From Himantopus leucocephalus (Eukaryota; Chordata; Aves; Charadriiformes; Recurvirostridae): DNA of 64,000 bases. The position numbers and the translations under genes are program-made. The DNA lies in contig RSEF01000001.1 of assembly GCA_003993805.1 (NCBI GenBank), positions 76,434,306-76,498,305 of the forward strand, in the 5' to 3' direction. The notes beneath the pieces are model-generated. The model worked only from the letters and a program-made list of their open reading frames with translations, had not been told where the DNA came from and searched no databases. Below, piece by piece: positions 40,701 through 54,500 of the stretch. Every line of letters starts with the position of its first letter. The first letter of the stretch is position 1.

Positions 40701-41763
40701 GCCCATCCAACTGAGCACAAGTATTCCTGCCTTGTGCATATCTGAGAGCTGCAGTTGGTCCTTTGTCATTTTTGGGATAGCCAATAGGGTTAATTCCTTA
40801 CTTGATTTTTGGGATTTTTCTCTCTCCTTCAAACTCACCCAACACCCTGTGGAGTGATCAGGTAGAAGACAGTATGGCTTGGTACCTCCCATCTAGTCCT
40901 GTGCTGATAGCCCCTGAACTTAGAAAGGTGAATGGTCTGAACCTATGAAACGGTTTTTGTTTCTGTTACGTTCTCTGTGTGGTACTTGTTTCTTGTGCTG
41001 ATCTGCCCTTGCAATGATACCAATGTGCTTTCTTTCCCCAGAAAGGACATAATTATGGCTTTCACAAGATTATAGCAAGCAGAGATTTTGCTGTTTTGTG
41101 CCTAGTGCCTGGCTTTCGGTGCCTTCCAGCACTCCTCAAGATGCATGACATCATTTCAGTGAGAGCCTGAGTCCTGAAAAGGCTGTTAGTGTTGCAAGGG
41201 TAGTCAAGTAGGGAGTTTCAGGCTTGGGGGAATTTAAGACGCAGGGCTGGCAAGTGTGGAGGAAGAAGATGGGAGACACCCATTAAAATGCCATTAGGTG
41301 AGGAGTGACAGGGTCTGCCTGGAGTGTGAGAAAAAAATGGAGAAGGAATTGGAAAAGCTTCTGGGGAGCTGAAATAGAGGAGAAATGCATTTGGAAGTTT
41401 TCTCTGTAATGTAAAAAAGTAGGTAGTGGGGCCTTCCCTGGAGCTTCCTTGGTAATTTTGTGGGAGTATTTTGAGCAAACTTTGGGCAATAGTCCAGAAA
41501 AACTGTTTGTATATGCTTATAGCTATGCACTAACACTGACAGTTACTCTGTCTCATACCCATCTTGAGCTGGCAGAAGCACCCATAAGTACATCCAAGAT
41601 CACCTCATTGGCAGAGGGTTGCTAGTGTTTAAGTTTTATGCCTGTGTTTGCATTAGACTAACTGGTCTTATAATACCATATTGATGTAGGTAATGCCCAT
41701 CGTGCTAGCCTCTGGATCCCCCAAATGGATGATTTTTTTTCACTGAACATTCCTGTGTGTTAG

Positions 41764-41880
41764 TCAGATGGGAACTGAAGCACAAGGGAGTTTAAGCATC
41801 TCGTGCACGAACTTGCAGCAGAGAGGGGCCAAATGAAGCCTTCTCAATCCCATATTTAGCATCTTAACTACCAGCCTGTT
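41764..41880 (-). repeat. MIR-like SINE, reverse orientation
   Basis: CAGATGGGAACTGAAGCACA, then GGGAGTTTAAGC, then a GCAGAGAGGGGCCAAATGAA block and ATCTTAACTACCAG follow the order of the reverse complement of amniote MIR elements: ACAGATGGGGAACTGAGGCAC, GGGAGGTTAAG, a GGCAGAGC block and CTCTAACCACTAG. The match is good over the first 40 bases and weaker after that. The outer limits are approximate. Confidence 0.55.
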
Positions 41881-43374
41881 AGCTTGACTTAAAAGCAGGC
41901 TTAACTTATTTTTCCAATTTGGGGGATTGCTGATCCCCGGACCCTTTTGTTACCTCATAGCTGCTAAAGTTTATCTTCTTCAGACAGATTATTACCATAT
42001 TCTTATTTACTAAGTAATCTCAGTCAATTGAGTTGTGGTAACAGGTTTGACCACACTGTTCGTGAGCAGGAATGCAAATTCTCTTATGCTTGTCCTAATT
42101 CTTTATTGTGCCAAATATTCTGCAGTTTATGTTGCCAAATCCTTGCTTGCCAAATGTTGTATTTTCACAAAAGTATATTAAACAGAGATTTGCTATCCAG
42201 TGATTGGGTTTTGGCCCCTCCCAGTGCCTTTCAGGATGCATGACTGAGATTCAGTGAGAACTGTCATAAAAGTTCAAAAGTAAATTGAATTTCATCTCCT
42301 TTGTTTTGTGTGCGTATATGAATAGTTACTGTGGATTGTTAGGAAGATGATACTTGGATGACACGTCACACGTTTGGATCAAGTCCAAGGTCTGTTCTCT
42401 GGTATGGTTATTTCTAAGGGTCGTCTGCTGTGCAATTGCCTTGTTATAAGAGTCTCAGTGACCTCCTAAAACAGTCTTCTGTCTTGCCGTGCAGGTAAGA
42501 CAGGAAAGGTTTTGACTTTGAATCAAAACAGAGTCCTGCAAAAGCCTGTCTTGGAAGCGTTCGCTGACATTGATGTCAGTCCCATCTGCACTGTGGTACT
42601 GAAGAGGGTGCAGTGAGAGCTGTGGTACACAGAAACCCTCCCACGTGATGTCCTCTATGGTTTGTATAGGACTAAAATCTCTATGGTATAGAGCTGGTGC
42701 TTTCTGACTCAGTCACCTTTTGGGAGTCCTACCTCAGCAAGTTGGCTTTCTGCATCTGTTGAAGCTTGAGAAGCAGCAGGGTTTGGCAGCAAGCTAACTC
42801 CTTGTTTCCCAATGGTAGGGTGAGGACCCTGCACCCCATTTTCCATACTTTCAGGCACTGAAGTGTATCTCAGTTCACAACCCAGTGCTTCAAAAAGGTG
42901 CCAGGCTGTGTTGAGGCATGCTGACCCCTGCACAAAGCCTGAGGTGCTTTCACAGTGACACAGCCTTGAGATCCCTGGGCTAAACTAACTTTTTGCCCTT
43001 CCTTTCCCATTTCCCAGAAGGCACAACTCTTTTTAAAATGTAAACTACTGATTTGGAAGTACCTAGCAACAGAAGGCATTACGCAAAGGAGAGGCAGGCT
43101 ATCACTTGCTCAGAGAAAGCTCAGGGGAGGATGTCTCTTTGTTCAGTATGCCAGCAAAAAAATGTCCCAGGATAATCAATTCTGCCAGTGGCTTTCACAT
43201 GCTTTCAGGCACAGTGATGGAAGTCAGCACAGTGCAGCTGTTAGAGACAGGCCTGGGAGGAAAGAGTCCACATACCTGCAACAAATCCCTTTGGAAGTTG
43301 GCGGAAAAGCTCCTGGTAGCTTCAACAGGGTTTGGAGCAGGTGTGAAGTAGTGCAGCCAAAGCGAGAATCTTAT

Positions 43375-43560
43375 CTGCTGTGTGATTTAGGCTTAAAGAT
43401 GTATGTTTGTCTATGTCTGTTTTTCTATTCCATAAACTGGCATTATAGTAGTAGTAATAGCCACCGTGCAGAAGTCAGAAGGCGTTGCAAGGATTAATTA
43501 ACATTTGTAAAGCATGTTGAGATCTTTTGATGGAAAGAAGTTAGCAAGTGCTAAGTACTA
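43375..43560 (+). repeat. MIR-like (CORE-SINE type) element
   Basis: The segment has the expected order for a plus-strand amniote MIR: a TGTGTGATTTAGGC block, TTTTTCTATTCCATAAACTGG (compare TTTCCCCATCTGTAAAATGG), a GTAGTAATAGCCACC block, GCGTTGCAAGGATTAATTAA (compare GTTGTGAGGATTAATTAA), then ACATTTGTAAAGCATGTTGA and GATCTTTTGATGGAAAG. This is the most complete SINE copy I can see in the window, though it is old and diverged. Confidence 0.6.
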
Positions 43561-44505
43561 ATATAACGAGGGAAAAATAGCCATCGGTCTGCATTTGCTC
43601 CTGGAATGTAATGGATTAAACCTGAAGCCTTGGCTTAAATATTTGTATGTGTTTAATGATGAATATTTAGATTACCTTTCCTTTAAAAATGTCAGTTAAA
43701 TCTGTAAGAAGGCTTTGCTTCTTGGTGATGGAAACTTATCATCTCGTCTCCTCTCACATTTGGAATTAGACTCTTTTGCCTGCACTTGCAGTCTGTTCCC
43801 GTTAGCTGTATTGGTTTCTTACAATGGCAGCCCTTTGCTATCCTCCCCACCTTATTGCCCACCTTCTCTCACTTGCCTTCTACTGTTGATCACAGTCCTC
43901 TCTTCCATAGTCCCACCTGCTTTGCTCCTTCACCTTTGCTGCCCCGGACTCACCTGCCATTTCTTTTAGCAGTATGATGAAATGCAGACAAAAGAAAGTA
44001 TATGTTGTGTGGCATCAAACTGATGCTTTGTGGACCAGTGCTTTGGTCATGATGTGCAGAGGCAAGGACAATCACAACACAAAGTAATGTCATGCTCTCT
44101 AACAAAGGCACACTCATCGCTATCTGGAATCAACCCAGACCTCATAGGTCCAGCCCAGGTTAGTGCTGCTCACCCTCTCCTGCAACTCAGGTGCCAATGT
44201 GGGAGGAGCGTGAATGTATTTTGCCTGTGGGACAGGCTTGAGCCTGGGACAGGGACTGAAAGCTTGGGGCCAGGGTTTGTATCTGATGAACATGAAGCAC
44301 AGAAGGGGCTGGGAGGAGGCTGACCAGTTAGGATGGCTGTTTGGTGGTGGAAGATTTGCTAAAGAACCAACAGGACCTGATCAATAACTTGCTGTGAACG
44401 TACAACTGATACTACTACTCAGCTCCCTGTGTCCGTGCAGAGCTCATCTGTGTGGGGATGCTACGGTATAAAGCATTTTGCAACAGCTATCACAAACTGG
44501 TTCCC

Positions 44506-44866
44506 TATGTGGAATTGCTACTCCAGAATGAAATTGAAATTTTTTTTTAAGAAAGCACACCATAATAATTGCTGTGATTTGGAAACGTGCTGTATATTGC
44601 AGAAACCCCCTTACTCTGGCACAGTATCTCCACAGGGCAGTTTCTCTGTTCTAGGTGCCTTTTGCCTCTAACGACTGCGTACGNGTTATGTGGAATTGCT
44701 ACTCCAGAATGAAATTGAAATTTTTTTTTTAAGAAAGCGCACCATAATAATTGCTGTGATTTGGAAACATGCTGTATATTGCAGAAACCCCCCTTACTCT
44801 GGCACAGTATCTCCACAGGGCAGTTTCTCTGTTCTAGGTGCCTTTTGCCTCTAACGACTGCGTACG
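44506..44866 (+). repeat. Near-identical ~180-bp direct duplication around a single N
   Basis: Copy 1 is 44506-44683 and copy 2 is 44687-44866. They differ in the length of a poly-T run, in a C run, and at two or so substitutions (AAGCACACC versus AAGCGCACC, AACGTG versus AACATG). The N is at 44684. Length variation in homopolymers together with a few substitutions suggests two alleles or error-prone contig ends placed side by side. Confidence 0.9.
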
Positions 44867-45050
44867 TTCCATTGGAAGTCCACAGACCGTGAGCACTTCT
44901 GGGGAAAAAAAATTGTTATTTTCTTCCGTTTCCTAGTTTTTTTCTGAGTATTTTCTGTGAATAACTTGTAACTTGTAGATAATTTTAGTGAATCTTTGAA
45001 ATGGGAGAGGTTTTTCTTGGACGCTAGAGTTCTGTGAAAAGTTTTGTTGG

Positions 45051-45099
45051 TTTTTTTTTTTTTTTTTTTATCAGCAGTTATCATTATCCTNNNNNNNNN
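45051..45099. repeat. Poly-T run followed by 9-N gap
   Basis: Nineteen T occupy 45051-45069, then ATCAGCAGTTATCATTATCCT, then nine N at 45091-45099. The short run of N suggests an estimated small gap, not a placeholder. No gene is affected. Confidence 0.8.
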
Positions 45100-48000
45100 G
45101 AACAGTGGCTTTTAGATTTGTATTTTCAGTGAGATTGAGCAGCTCTCACAAACTCAGCTTTCCACAGACTTTCTCCAATACACCAAGTGAGCCGTTTGGT
45201 AGTTTCTTGCAAGTAACTTCTCCTGGAATAAGGATCACAGTGGAGCAGGGTAAGCAGAACAGGCACATCTAAGGGAAAACTAATTGAAAGGATAAAGCCA
45301 GGATGTTTTATTGTGTTTATGCGGGTGTAGTTGCAATGGCTGCATTTCAAACTTCCAGCTGTTTAAATTGCGCAGTGCTGTTATACGATGTCTGCAAATC
45401 ATTGAAACATTAGTGTGCTGTTCAAAGTGCTGTACGTGACCTTGAATATCTGTACAGGCCTGTTTTATGGAAGGGTTTTTTACCTTTCATGAAGGTGAAA
45501 GACACATCGGGATTAGCTTTCGGAGAGATGCATGGAATGTATCTGCCCCTAATCCTGTTAGCAAATGACAGGATCTGCACTCGTAATTCCTCTTCTGTCT
45601 CACTGAAAATGTCTCCTAATCACCTTGGCTGTTGACAGTAGGTTTCTTAAACACCTGAGAAAGAGACAGATGCTTGTCCATGTTAAAAGTGAACAGCCAT
45701 GAATTTCTCTTGAAACCAAATCCGCACCTGCACAGCATCCATGAATTGTGTGCATGGGGAATCGGTACCAGAAAACTTTGAGACATCTGATTTTCATTAA
45801 TTTTTTTTTCCTCTTCACCATATGTTGTAGCACTGAATGTATTTGTAATGCCGTATCCCCCTGAAGTGGTTTATTTCAGTTAGTGTAAGGCTTCACAGTC
45901 TCCTCTGTTTTGGTGCATGTTCTGCTCTTACATTTCAGCTGCTTTCCTGTTTGCAGCGTTTATTTCAATATTTAGTCTGCTGCGGTATGTTAAGGCTGTG
46001 TCCTCCTCTTGCATATTTTGTGTCGGGAAGAGTGGATGAAAAAAAGATTATTCTATGATTATCTGAATAATTATCCGGTAAAATTATTTTTCCAGGCTCC
46101 CTGTGTGCAAATACATGCCATGTACTTTGTTCGTGCTGCACAGTCTTTGCTGTCTTTCTGAAAGCTCCAGCAGACATCTTCAGGGGCCTGTCTGGCTCTA
46201 AGCAATAGTCATATAGTTACAATCTCTAATCCCCTAGGAAATACAGAGGAGTTTTGATGCTTCACAGAGCCCAGGCTAATGTTAACACCCATACTTTTGA
46301 TGAATCGAGCAATAAAAATAGTGGGTTCTGACTGTTTGTATGCATTTCAGGTCACATAACATTTCAGGCAAAGGTGAAGGTGTTACTGAGTGATGTGTAG
46401 TTTTGGCAAGTTTTGGCTTTCCAGGCCCTGGACAGCTGTGTGAACCTGGCTTGATGCTGGATGTTGACGGCAAAGCCACTTACCACAGTCCTGATGCTTT
46501 CATTGTCCTTGCGACTCCCCAAAAGATCTCCGTCCTTCTTCCCTGTCCTCTGAGTATTTCTCCATCGACCTTTTTCCATTGCCCATCTCATGCCCTGCAG
46601 GGATGGAGGCTTCTCATCCATTGCTGCCATCTGTTTCTTCTCTCTCCCGCTCCCCAGCCCAGGGACATGTCCCATTCCAGGTCCCTTCCTACAACCCTGG
46701 TCCCTGTTTGATCCCTGATTCTACATTCCTCCTTCCTGTCCCAGTCTTGTTCAAATCCATAATCAATTTCAGTGTCAGTCCTAAATCAGAGCCCTCTGTT
46801 TCAGTTATGGAGCCATAGCTATAGCCTACATGTTGATCCACCCTAGGCGCAACTACATTTCAGTAATAGATGAAATAACTCCTTTCAAGATGGGCCCAGC
46901 ACTATTGGTGGGTGTAGTACCTGGTATCAGTCAACAAGATGCCATGAACTTTCTTCCTTTTGGGATTCACCCACTTGTGGAGTCCTGGCCCCTGCTTGCT
47001 CATTATACCCTGCAAAACTGGCAGGCAAGTGAAGGAAAAGTACGCGTGCAAAAGGGAATTCTGCTCATAGAGAAAATTTGTCATCTTTGAAAACCAAAGC
47101 CATGTTTCATCTCAAATTTCACATCTTGTTTTGGCAGGGTGGATGGTGAATAGATATATGCTGGAAGTTGATTGTGAGTAGACTGGGCATGGTGATGGAG
47201 GGTTAGAGTGTGTGACTGAGATTGTTTTAGATGTTGATGAATCCTGTGGATCTCTGAGTTAACTTTTTTAGTGTTTGTCCTTATATGATACTCAGTGGAG
47301 CAAGTACAGGTTGAAGCTAAAGAAGCTTCGCATGTATGAGACCTATCCTCATGGTCCTGCACTTCCTTTTAAAATACAGCACTCCTGAAACGCAGCAATC
47401 CTATTAATCTTTGTGGAGGGAATGAAATGCAAGCATTGGTTTAAGAGGCTCTCTATTTCCTGGTATGCTGCATTAAACAAGCCTTCAAAGCAGGTAACAA
47501 GGGTGAAAATAGAGAAGCAGATGAAATTGAAGGCTGCATTTACAGGCCAGGGATATATACATAATTTATAATAATTCAGTTTGTGCTTTCCTGAAATTGC
47601 AGCTTTGTTCTTGTCTGCTGATTTGGGAGGATGCAGCATACTGTTTTGGAATAAAAAAAATAACACCAAAAATAAAATTTTGGAAAAAAAGTTCAAACTT
47701 TTTTTCTTCAGAAAACGTTACTTGCTGCAATTACAGGCCTAAACAGGGCACTGAACAGTGAAGAGTGAAAGCCAATTCTCCTTCCGTCCAGTCTCCATGC
47801 CTTTGTCTCTATAACAAAACCTTGCTAAAATATCCCTTGTTTCTGTCACTGCCATAGCTGCACTGTGGTGGGGCAATCTGTACTCTGAGCATCATGTTCC
47901 GTAAGTCTGGTTTTAGCTCACCTAGCTGAGGTTGTGCTTACAGTAGCAAGGCCTGCCTGGAAGGTCTGCTTTTTGCCATTGCTGTCCTCAGAATGGAACC

Positions 48001-48551
48001 ATTAGGAATAAACACTGGGATGCTGTAAAAATCCTGGCATAACAAATGGTGAAGTTGCTATTTCACCCTAATCCCAAGTATAAGAAACCTAAAAGTGCAA
48101 TTCAGCTGGAAGGTACTTATACCAGTCTAACCACCTCCTTATTTCTTAGTTTACCCCTCTAAAAGTATATCCTCCAGGTACAGGACTAAGACAGACCCTG
48201 TTCTGTTTAATCTGCAACTTTAAGTTGCGTTTTGGGAGTTCAAGCTGCAGGAGATACAGCTTTGTTCAGTAATAGCATTCTCTTGCATTTAAAGAGAGGT
48301 GGTTACATCAAAAAACTTGGCAAAAGCAGGCCATTTCTATAGGTATAGGGAAAATAAACAATAGTAATTGGGAATCCTCTTGAAATTGATTACAACTATT
48401 GTGCTTGAATAACAGAAAAAGCTCTACTTCCTAATGACGACACAATTTCCACTCCAGCCTCTGGTGGAAAAAATACATTGCATGTGACATGAGCTTCTTA
48501 TTTTTAAACAGGAAGAAGAACTGTTTCTCATATTCATTCCTGAGAAAAAAA

Positions 48552-48587
48552 TATATATTTTATATATGTATGCATATAAAATATATA
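48552..48587. repeat. AT-rich 14-bp perfect inverted repeat
   Basis: Arms at 48552-48565 and 48574-48587 are exact reverse complements, built around ATATATTTTATAT and ATATAAAATATAT. The 8-base spacer is ATGTATGC. The sequence could extrude as a cruciform. It is likely a decayed AT microsatellite, and no function is assigned. Confidence 0.6.
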
Positions 48588-51259
48588 GATAGGAAAATTG
48601 CTGTTGGCCCATGAAAAATGGTCCTCTGCTCTTGTTCAGGTTCCTCCCCATAAGGCTGCAGAGCTGCTTATGGCTTTTGCTCCACATTCCCTACAGGCTG
48701 TCTGATGGGGTGTCCATCCCTGCCTATACCTACCTCAGTGTCGCAGTTTAATGACATGACTAATTAGGATGACAAAATGGCCCAATAACAAAAGTCCACC
48801 TCATGCCTTCCTTCCCTCCCTTGCCTTCATTTAAAGACCTCTAATAGGTGTTGTAGATGATGACGTTAATTTTGTATGAGTTAAAAAGATGTTTGGAAGA
48901 AATACAGAACTTTGTATCTTGAGCATGACACATTGGAGACATCAGTTTGCCTAAAGGTGCCTTTAAGAAAAGGTAGGTTTCATTCTTGAAATCTTTTGCA
49001 TATTTTCTAGGAAGACCACAATTCTCAATATGCAGAGGAGCTTTTTTATGTTACAAATGCGCATGTCTGTCTTCATTTTTAATTCCTTCTATCTTGAGTA
49101 AACCTCTCATTCATGTCAGTTGGAGTTTTATTTGCAATGAAATGTAAACAAGGAGGAGTTAGATCTTAGCTTTGTATACATTCAGTAAGCTAGCAATTTG
49201 AGGTATAAAAGTGCCTTGAAAGCCATATTGAATATGGGGGCCCAAAACCACAAGAAAGAAGATTTCTGATTTGGCTTTGTAGCAATTGTGGATTGTATAT
49301 TCTGTGGCGAATCCTGTAAGTCCTTACTTATGCCTCAGCTAGGCAAAACACCCATTATTCTCAAGTCATGTGCCTGAAATATTACCGGGTAAGGCTGTGG
49401 CATAAATTATTTTGGCTTTTATATGCAATAAAGCGCTGGAAACTGGAGGTGGTGGCAGCAAGCAGAAAGCAATTTGCTACAGAGTCAACAAATTCCACAT
49501 CAACCACAGTGGTATGCACAGCAATTGGGTTTTGCTCCCACTTTTTTAAGGTTGAAAAAGTAAGCTTGTTTTCTACACTTTTTTGCCTGTTTGTCATCTG
49601 CCAGGGAAACAGATTTCTGGGTGAATTCCACTAAGCTTCAGGGAAAGCAGTAAAAAAGTAATAGTTATCAGCTAGAAGGCACTTGTCCAATTATTGTTTT
49701 CTGCTCAGTTACTTTTTTTTTTTCTTTTCATGTGTAACCTCTAAATTAAAACAGGTTAAATATACTGCACTGCTCACTGACAGGTCAATGTCAAGTCTAT
49801 TGTGGATGAAGTAAAACTGCAGAGCATTACAGACTTCACATATTGAGAGAATTACATGCTTTTCCCTGGGACATTTCCAACAAGTGCTTTTATCTAAATA
49901 TAATATATGTCGGAGGGAAATTTGACATTGTTTCAGTAGCTGAAGGTTTTTACCCTTCATGTTAGCGGCCCCGCGTGCAATTTAGGCTGAGGTACTCAGA
50001 GGCGATTTACCAGTCTTATTTGAATGTGGTTGGAGAATCTGCTTGCATTTCATATTATGAAACAGATCATCAGTTTTCAGCCATGAGGAAAAAAAAAAAA
50101 AGAAAGGCGCATGCATGAGTCATTCTGCCTTTGTGCAGAATGATGCAGTGATGTTACAGACTGGCTCTCACTACGAGGCCCAGGTTTCAGGGCTTGATTC
50201 TAAAACCAAAGCAACAGTGTTGTTATGAGCAGAAAACTGCAAGAAATGAGACAAGGCATTGGAAATCCTGGGCGTCCACGCAACTGAAACTTACATTTTC
50301 AACAGAAACCAGCAATTTGGGAAGCCAGGACGTGTCCTAGAGGCTTCAGTGCCATCTTCAGCAATGAAATACAATCCCTGGCTACTTTTGGCATGAGTTA
50401 CTTGGTAGTCACCAAGTATTTTTGTCGTCAGTATGGAGTAATTTTCCCTTGTGGTTATTGGCTTGCATATCACTTTTTATATTTCATTCTTCCATGTGGA
50501 TTGCTTGCACCTTAGTTTTTTAGAATCAAATTGTTAAAGGGATGAGTGTACCTACTCTTTCCTTACCTGTGAAAAAACCTAAACGTCAAAAACATCAAAA
50601 GGAAAGAAACCATAAAGAAGAATGTACATAACCTGGACCTCTCAGAAGACCTTCTCTTTCCCATACTCAACTGTTTTGTCATGCAAACAAAATAAAAATG
50701 CCACAGCCAGATCCTTAACCAATGTAAACAATCCAAAGATTTTCCTCAGCTGAAACAAAAAAGTAGTTGTTAGAATGAACATTGTTTTATCTTTTAGGTA
50801 TTTTAGGTCGAGGTTTAAAGTAGGAGAAAGGCTTCTAAAGCTATAGTAGAAAATGAAGGATGCCAGATCTGACAGAAAGAACATTCTTCTGCTAACTCAT
50901 TGAATTAAGTGGTTACCCAGGAGAAAAATAATAATCCTTGAACTCTTTGGAGCTTTAAAAATAAGAAAGGATATTAGGAACACACAGTATGAAAAGGATC
51001 TAAATGAGAAGGGAATACATTGAAAAATGTGTCAGTCTATTTTTCCCAGAGAACTATGTGGATATCTGGGTAACTTGCCTGCTCAGGAGCTGCGTAGCTC
51101 TGAAAAATGTGTGGGTGAAAAGACTGAAAATATAAGTGTGAGAGAGAGAAATTAGGAGCAGAATGAGAAGGTATGTACCTTCTGTCAATGAAAGACTGCA
51201 GTGTTCAAGTCTAGCAGGTGCCACCGTATAATCTAGTCTAACTTTCCATACCTGAGAGG

Positions 51260-51553
51260 TAATGGAATTTCACCAAGTTGTGTTGCTAATGAGCCCAATA
51301 ATTGGTATTTTACTGTAGTATAACATACAAAAAGGCATCCATCTTAATGTGGAGATGCCAAAGATGGATGTTCCATCATTTCTTGTATATTTAATCACCC
51401 TTACTNATAATGGAATTTCACCAAGTTGTGTTGCTAATGAGCCCGATAATTGGTATTTTACTGTAGTATAACGTACAAAAAGGCATCCATCTTAATGTGG
51501 AGATGCCAGAGATGGATGTTCCATCATTTCTTGTATATTTAATCACCCTTACT
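51260..51553 (+). repeat. Near-identical 146-bp direct duplication around a single N
   Basis: Copy 1 is 51260-51405 and copy 2 is 51408-51553, offset 148. By eye there are three substitutions (GCCCAATA versus GCCCGATA, TAACATA versus TAACGTA, GCCAAAGATG versus GCCAGAGATG). The N is at 51406. All three are A/G differences, as allelic variation would give. The structure is the same as at 13259, 21036 and 44684. Confidence 0.9.
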
Positions 51554-54500
51554 ATTAAAAACATGTGTTTCATTTCCAGTTTTAATTTGTCTGGGTTTAA
51601 TTTCCAGCCATTGGTTAATTTTATCCACTTGTCTCCTACATTCAATGTGAAAAAAATGGTGCATGTCAAATTGAGAAATATGTGAAAAATATGGGTGTTA
51701 ATAACAACATTCATGCACAACATTGGACTGAGAACTGTGGTGGCATGTCTGCATGTCTCCAGTATAATCCCCTGTTTTCACTCACTACATCTTTTTGAAA
51801 CATGAGCATTTTGGACTGAAATTCTGCTCATTCCCTCATAAAAATGAGTCTTCTTGAGCAGGTCTGAGCAGAATGCTGGCAGCTTTTGTTAAATTATGGA
51901 GGAACGATTGGAAGAAACAGTTTTCCCCACAACTGCCCCCCACCATTCACCACATTTTTAGATATGACTTGAACGAAATACAGCTGACATTTGACACGCA
52001 AAGCTTGACAGAGGCAAAATCTTCTGTAAGCATGTGCATTTGTTATGTTTTTTTGAGGTGACTATTGATCAGTTGTTTATATCCACATTTTGAAGAGTGC
52101 CTATCATAACACAAATTAAATGAACAATAAAAAAATGAAAAACATATGCAATCACAAATAAAATGGGACCAAATATCAACAGTGACACAAAGAGCACTCC
52201 CCAGTGGGTATTTTAACAGAGTCCATCCTCACCCCACCCATCCTTTCAGGAAAAGCCTGGGTAAATACAAAAGCTTTCTAAGAGTGCAGAAGGCCAACAA
52301 ATGCAGCTTCTATAGACTGAGTCTGGCAATGAAATTTGTCATCAAGGACGTTTTACTGATGTTCTCCATCTGCCATCAATTTGGAGATACACAAGTCAAC
52401 CGATGTCACTTCAGCTGCTGTGGTGTTAGGTAATGAAGGGTGAAGGTCTTAGAAGTAAGTTAGATTGCAAGTGAAGGTGCAGCAGTTTCACACAGGATGA
52501 ATGATCTCATTTCTTGGGGTGGACCACAGAGAAAATCAATCTGTAATAGATGTAAAGGTTTCTAGATAACAAAGTTTTGTGGGAAAGAGCTTGCTGAACA
52601 GATACACTTGCATCTAATCGAGGTATTTGTTGGGAGGGCAGTGCTATGAATGCAAGGTGTTTTTACAGGCAGGAGAAAAGAAAGACAGACTGGTATTTAA
52701 GGGAATCATGGGGGAAAGAAGAGGCAGATGTGTACTGCCTGTTTAAGTTACAAATCTGGTCTGAAAGGCTTTTGTTCAGTTTGGAAATCTTTCACGTATT
52801 TCTGACACCCTTGAGGTGGAATCAAAGCTCAGATCCACAGCTCTTTTTTTCTCCCTGCCTCCTCTAGAATGGAGTAGTGTGATCCAGCTTAAATTATGCA
52901 TTATTTTTCTACCCCTGTGAAAAATGAAAAAGAATTTGGATTCATCAGGTTTAGCTTACAACTCAGGGCAGGTTGTGCTACAAATAATGTTTCTCTTTAA
53001 TCAGAATACACCCTGTTTAGAACAGGGGCCAGATCTTCCCCTGTCTTTATAAAATGCCTACTGTAGCAAGCCCCTGAGCCTGATTGTGAAATTTCAGTCC
53101 TGTCGTAATGCAGACAATAATAATAATGTAGTCGTACTGGGCAAGAAACTCTAAAACCAAAGTGCCTCGGATAATGTTTGGACTGATTTGCGGTTTCGAG
53201 TGCAAGCCAGTTGAAGCTGGATTGTATGAAATGTTTTCAGCCCCATAATCATTCTAGCTATTACTTTCTTGCTGGGCTATAACTTTATTTAAATTCAGTG
53301 CTCAACTTAAAATTCAGAGGGTGCTGAATCTGTCTTAAGGAGTTGTGAGGCAGATGGCCTCATCACCTATATTTCCAGTCCAGCGGAGTCATTTTCCACT
53401 CTAGGCTGTAGGGTCCCCACATTCAGTTTGAGGGTAATGTTTTAGACTTACTGAAATAATCAGAAGATTTATTGTTGAATTCAACAGGTTTGGGATTTCA
53501 GTCCTGGAGATACAAAATTTTCCTGCCCACCCAACAGGCCAGAATGTCTGTTGTTACTTGTTATCCCTACCTACAGTGGTGGCAAATGTCCTCTCACATA
53601 GATGTGATGCTGAGTCTCCTGTACTTGTGTTATGCTGCGTGGGAAGTATGATAGACTCAGCACTAATGCTTTGCCAGAACAATTTATCAATAATGCACAG
53701 AGGTTATACTGCTTTTTCTCATGTCAGAAACATAGGGAAAGCAACAGGAGAAGCAGCTAACACTCTGCTTCCCCCTTGCCCCCCTCCCCTTTTAATTGTC
53801 ATTTAGATCAGAAGTGTATTATCTGTGGTAACAAGGTGTAGGATGATTTCCAAGTCACCTTCTTTTAATCTGAATATTTAATAAGAGGTGTTGCTTATCA
53901 GAAGGCTTGGCATACCTCTTTGGGAGCACGCTGTGCCCCGCCATCATTGCCTGAGATAGCTGGGACAGCTGACTGTAAAGGGAGACTGGCCTGCAAAGAC
54001 TTTGAACAGTTATGCGGAAGGTGAAAAATGGATATAAGATTAGTTTAATTTAGTTGTGGAGTGTTTATGTATGCTGGGCTACAAGGCTGTTTTGTAAGAG
54101 TGGAGAAAAAACACAGACCAGTGTGGATCATCAGTGTGGATTTCCATTTGTCTGGTATACAGAGCTGAAGTCTTGGATTCATACTTCATTATTTGTTTAC
54201 TCTTGGTCTAAAGAATGTCAAAAGAGGTAAGCAAGTGGAAGATAAGCTCTGAAGAAATCCCAAACTGATTTTGCTTGTGACAGGTTGCTAGGGAGAGCTG
54301 TAACAGCGTGAGGAGTGAGGGTCAGTCTTCTTGTGATCTAAAATGTATCAGTGTACAGTGGAGGGTGCATGAATTCACGTGTCTGCCTGTGGTTTGCTTT
54401 CTATGTGAAATTAGTTTGACACTCTAAGCAGCAGAGGAGGAGGAGGCTGTTTAGATAACTAAGGAAAATAAAGTGATGTCCCAGCTGAGTTAGGGTGAAC

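Noticed and set aside
41722..41745. ATGGATGATTTT, reading MDDF, checked as the smooth-muscle first exon
   Set aside because: The next residues are FSLNIPVC, not ERRRELRRQ, so it is a chance match.
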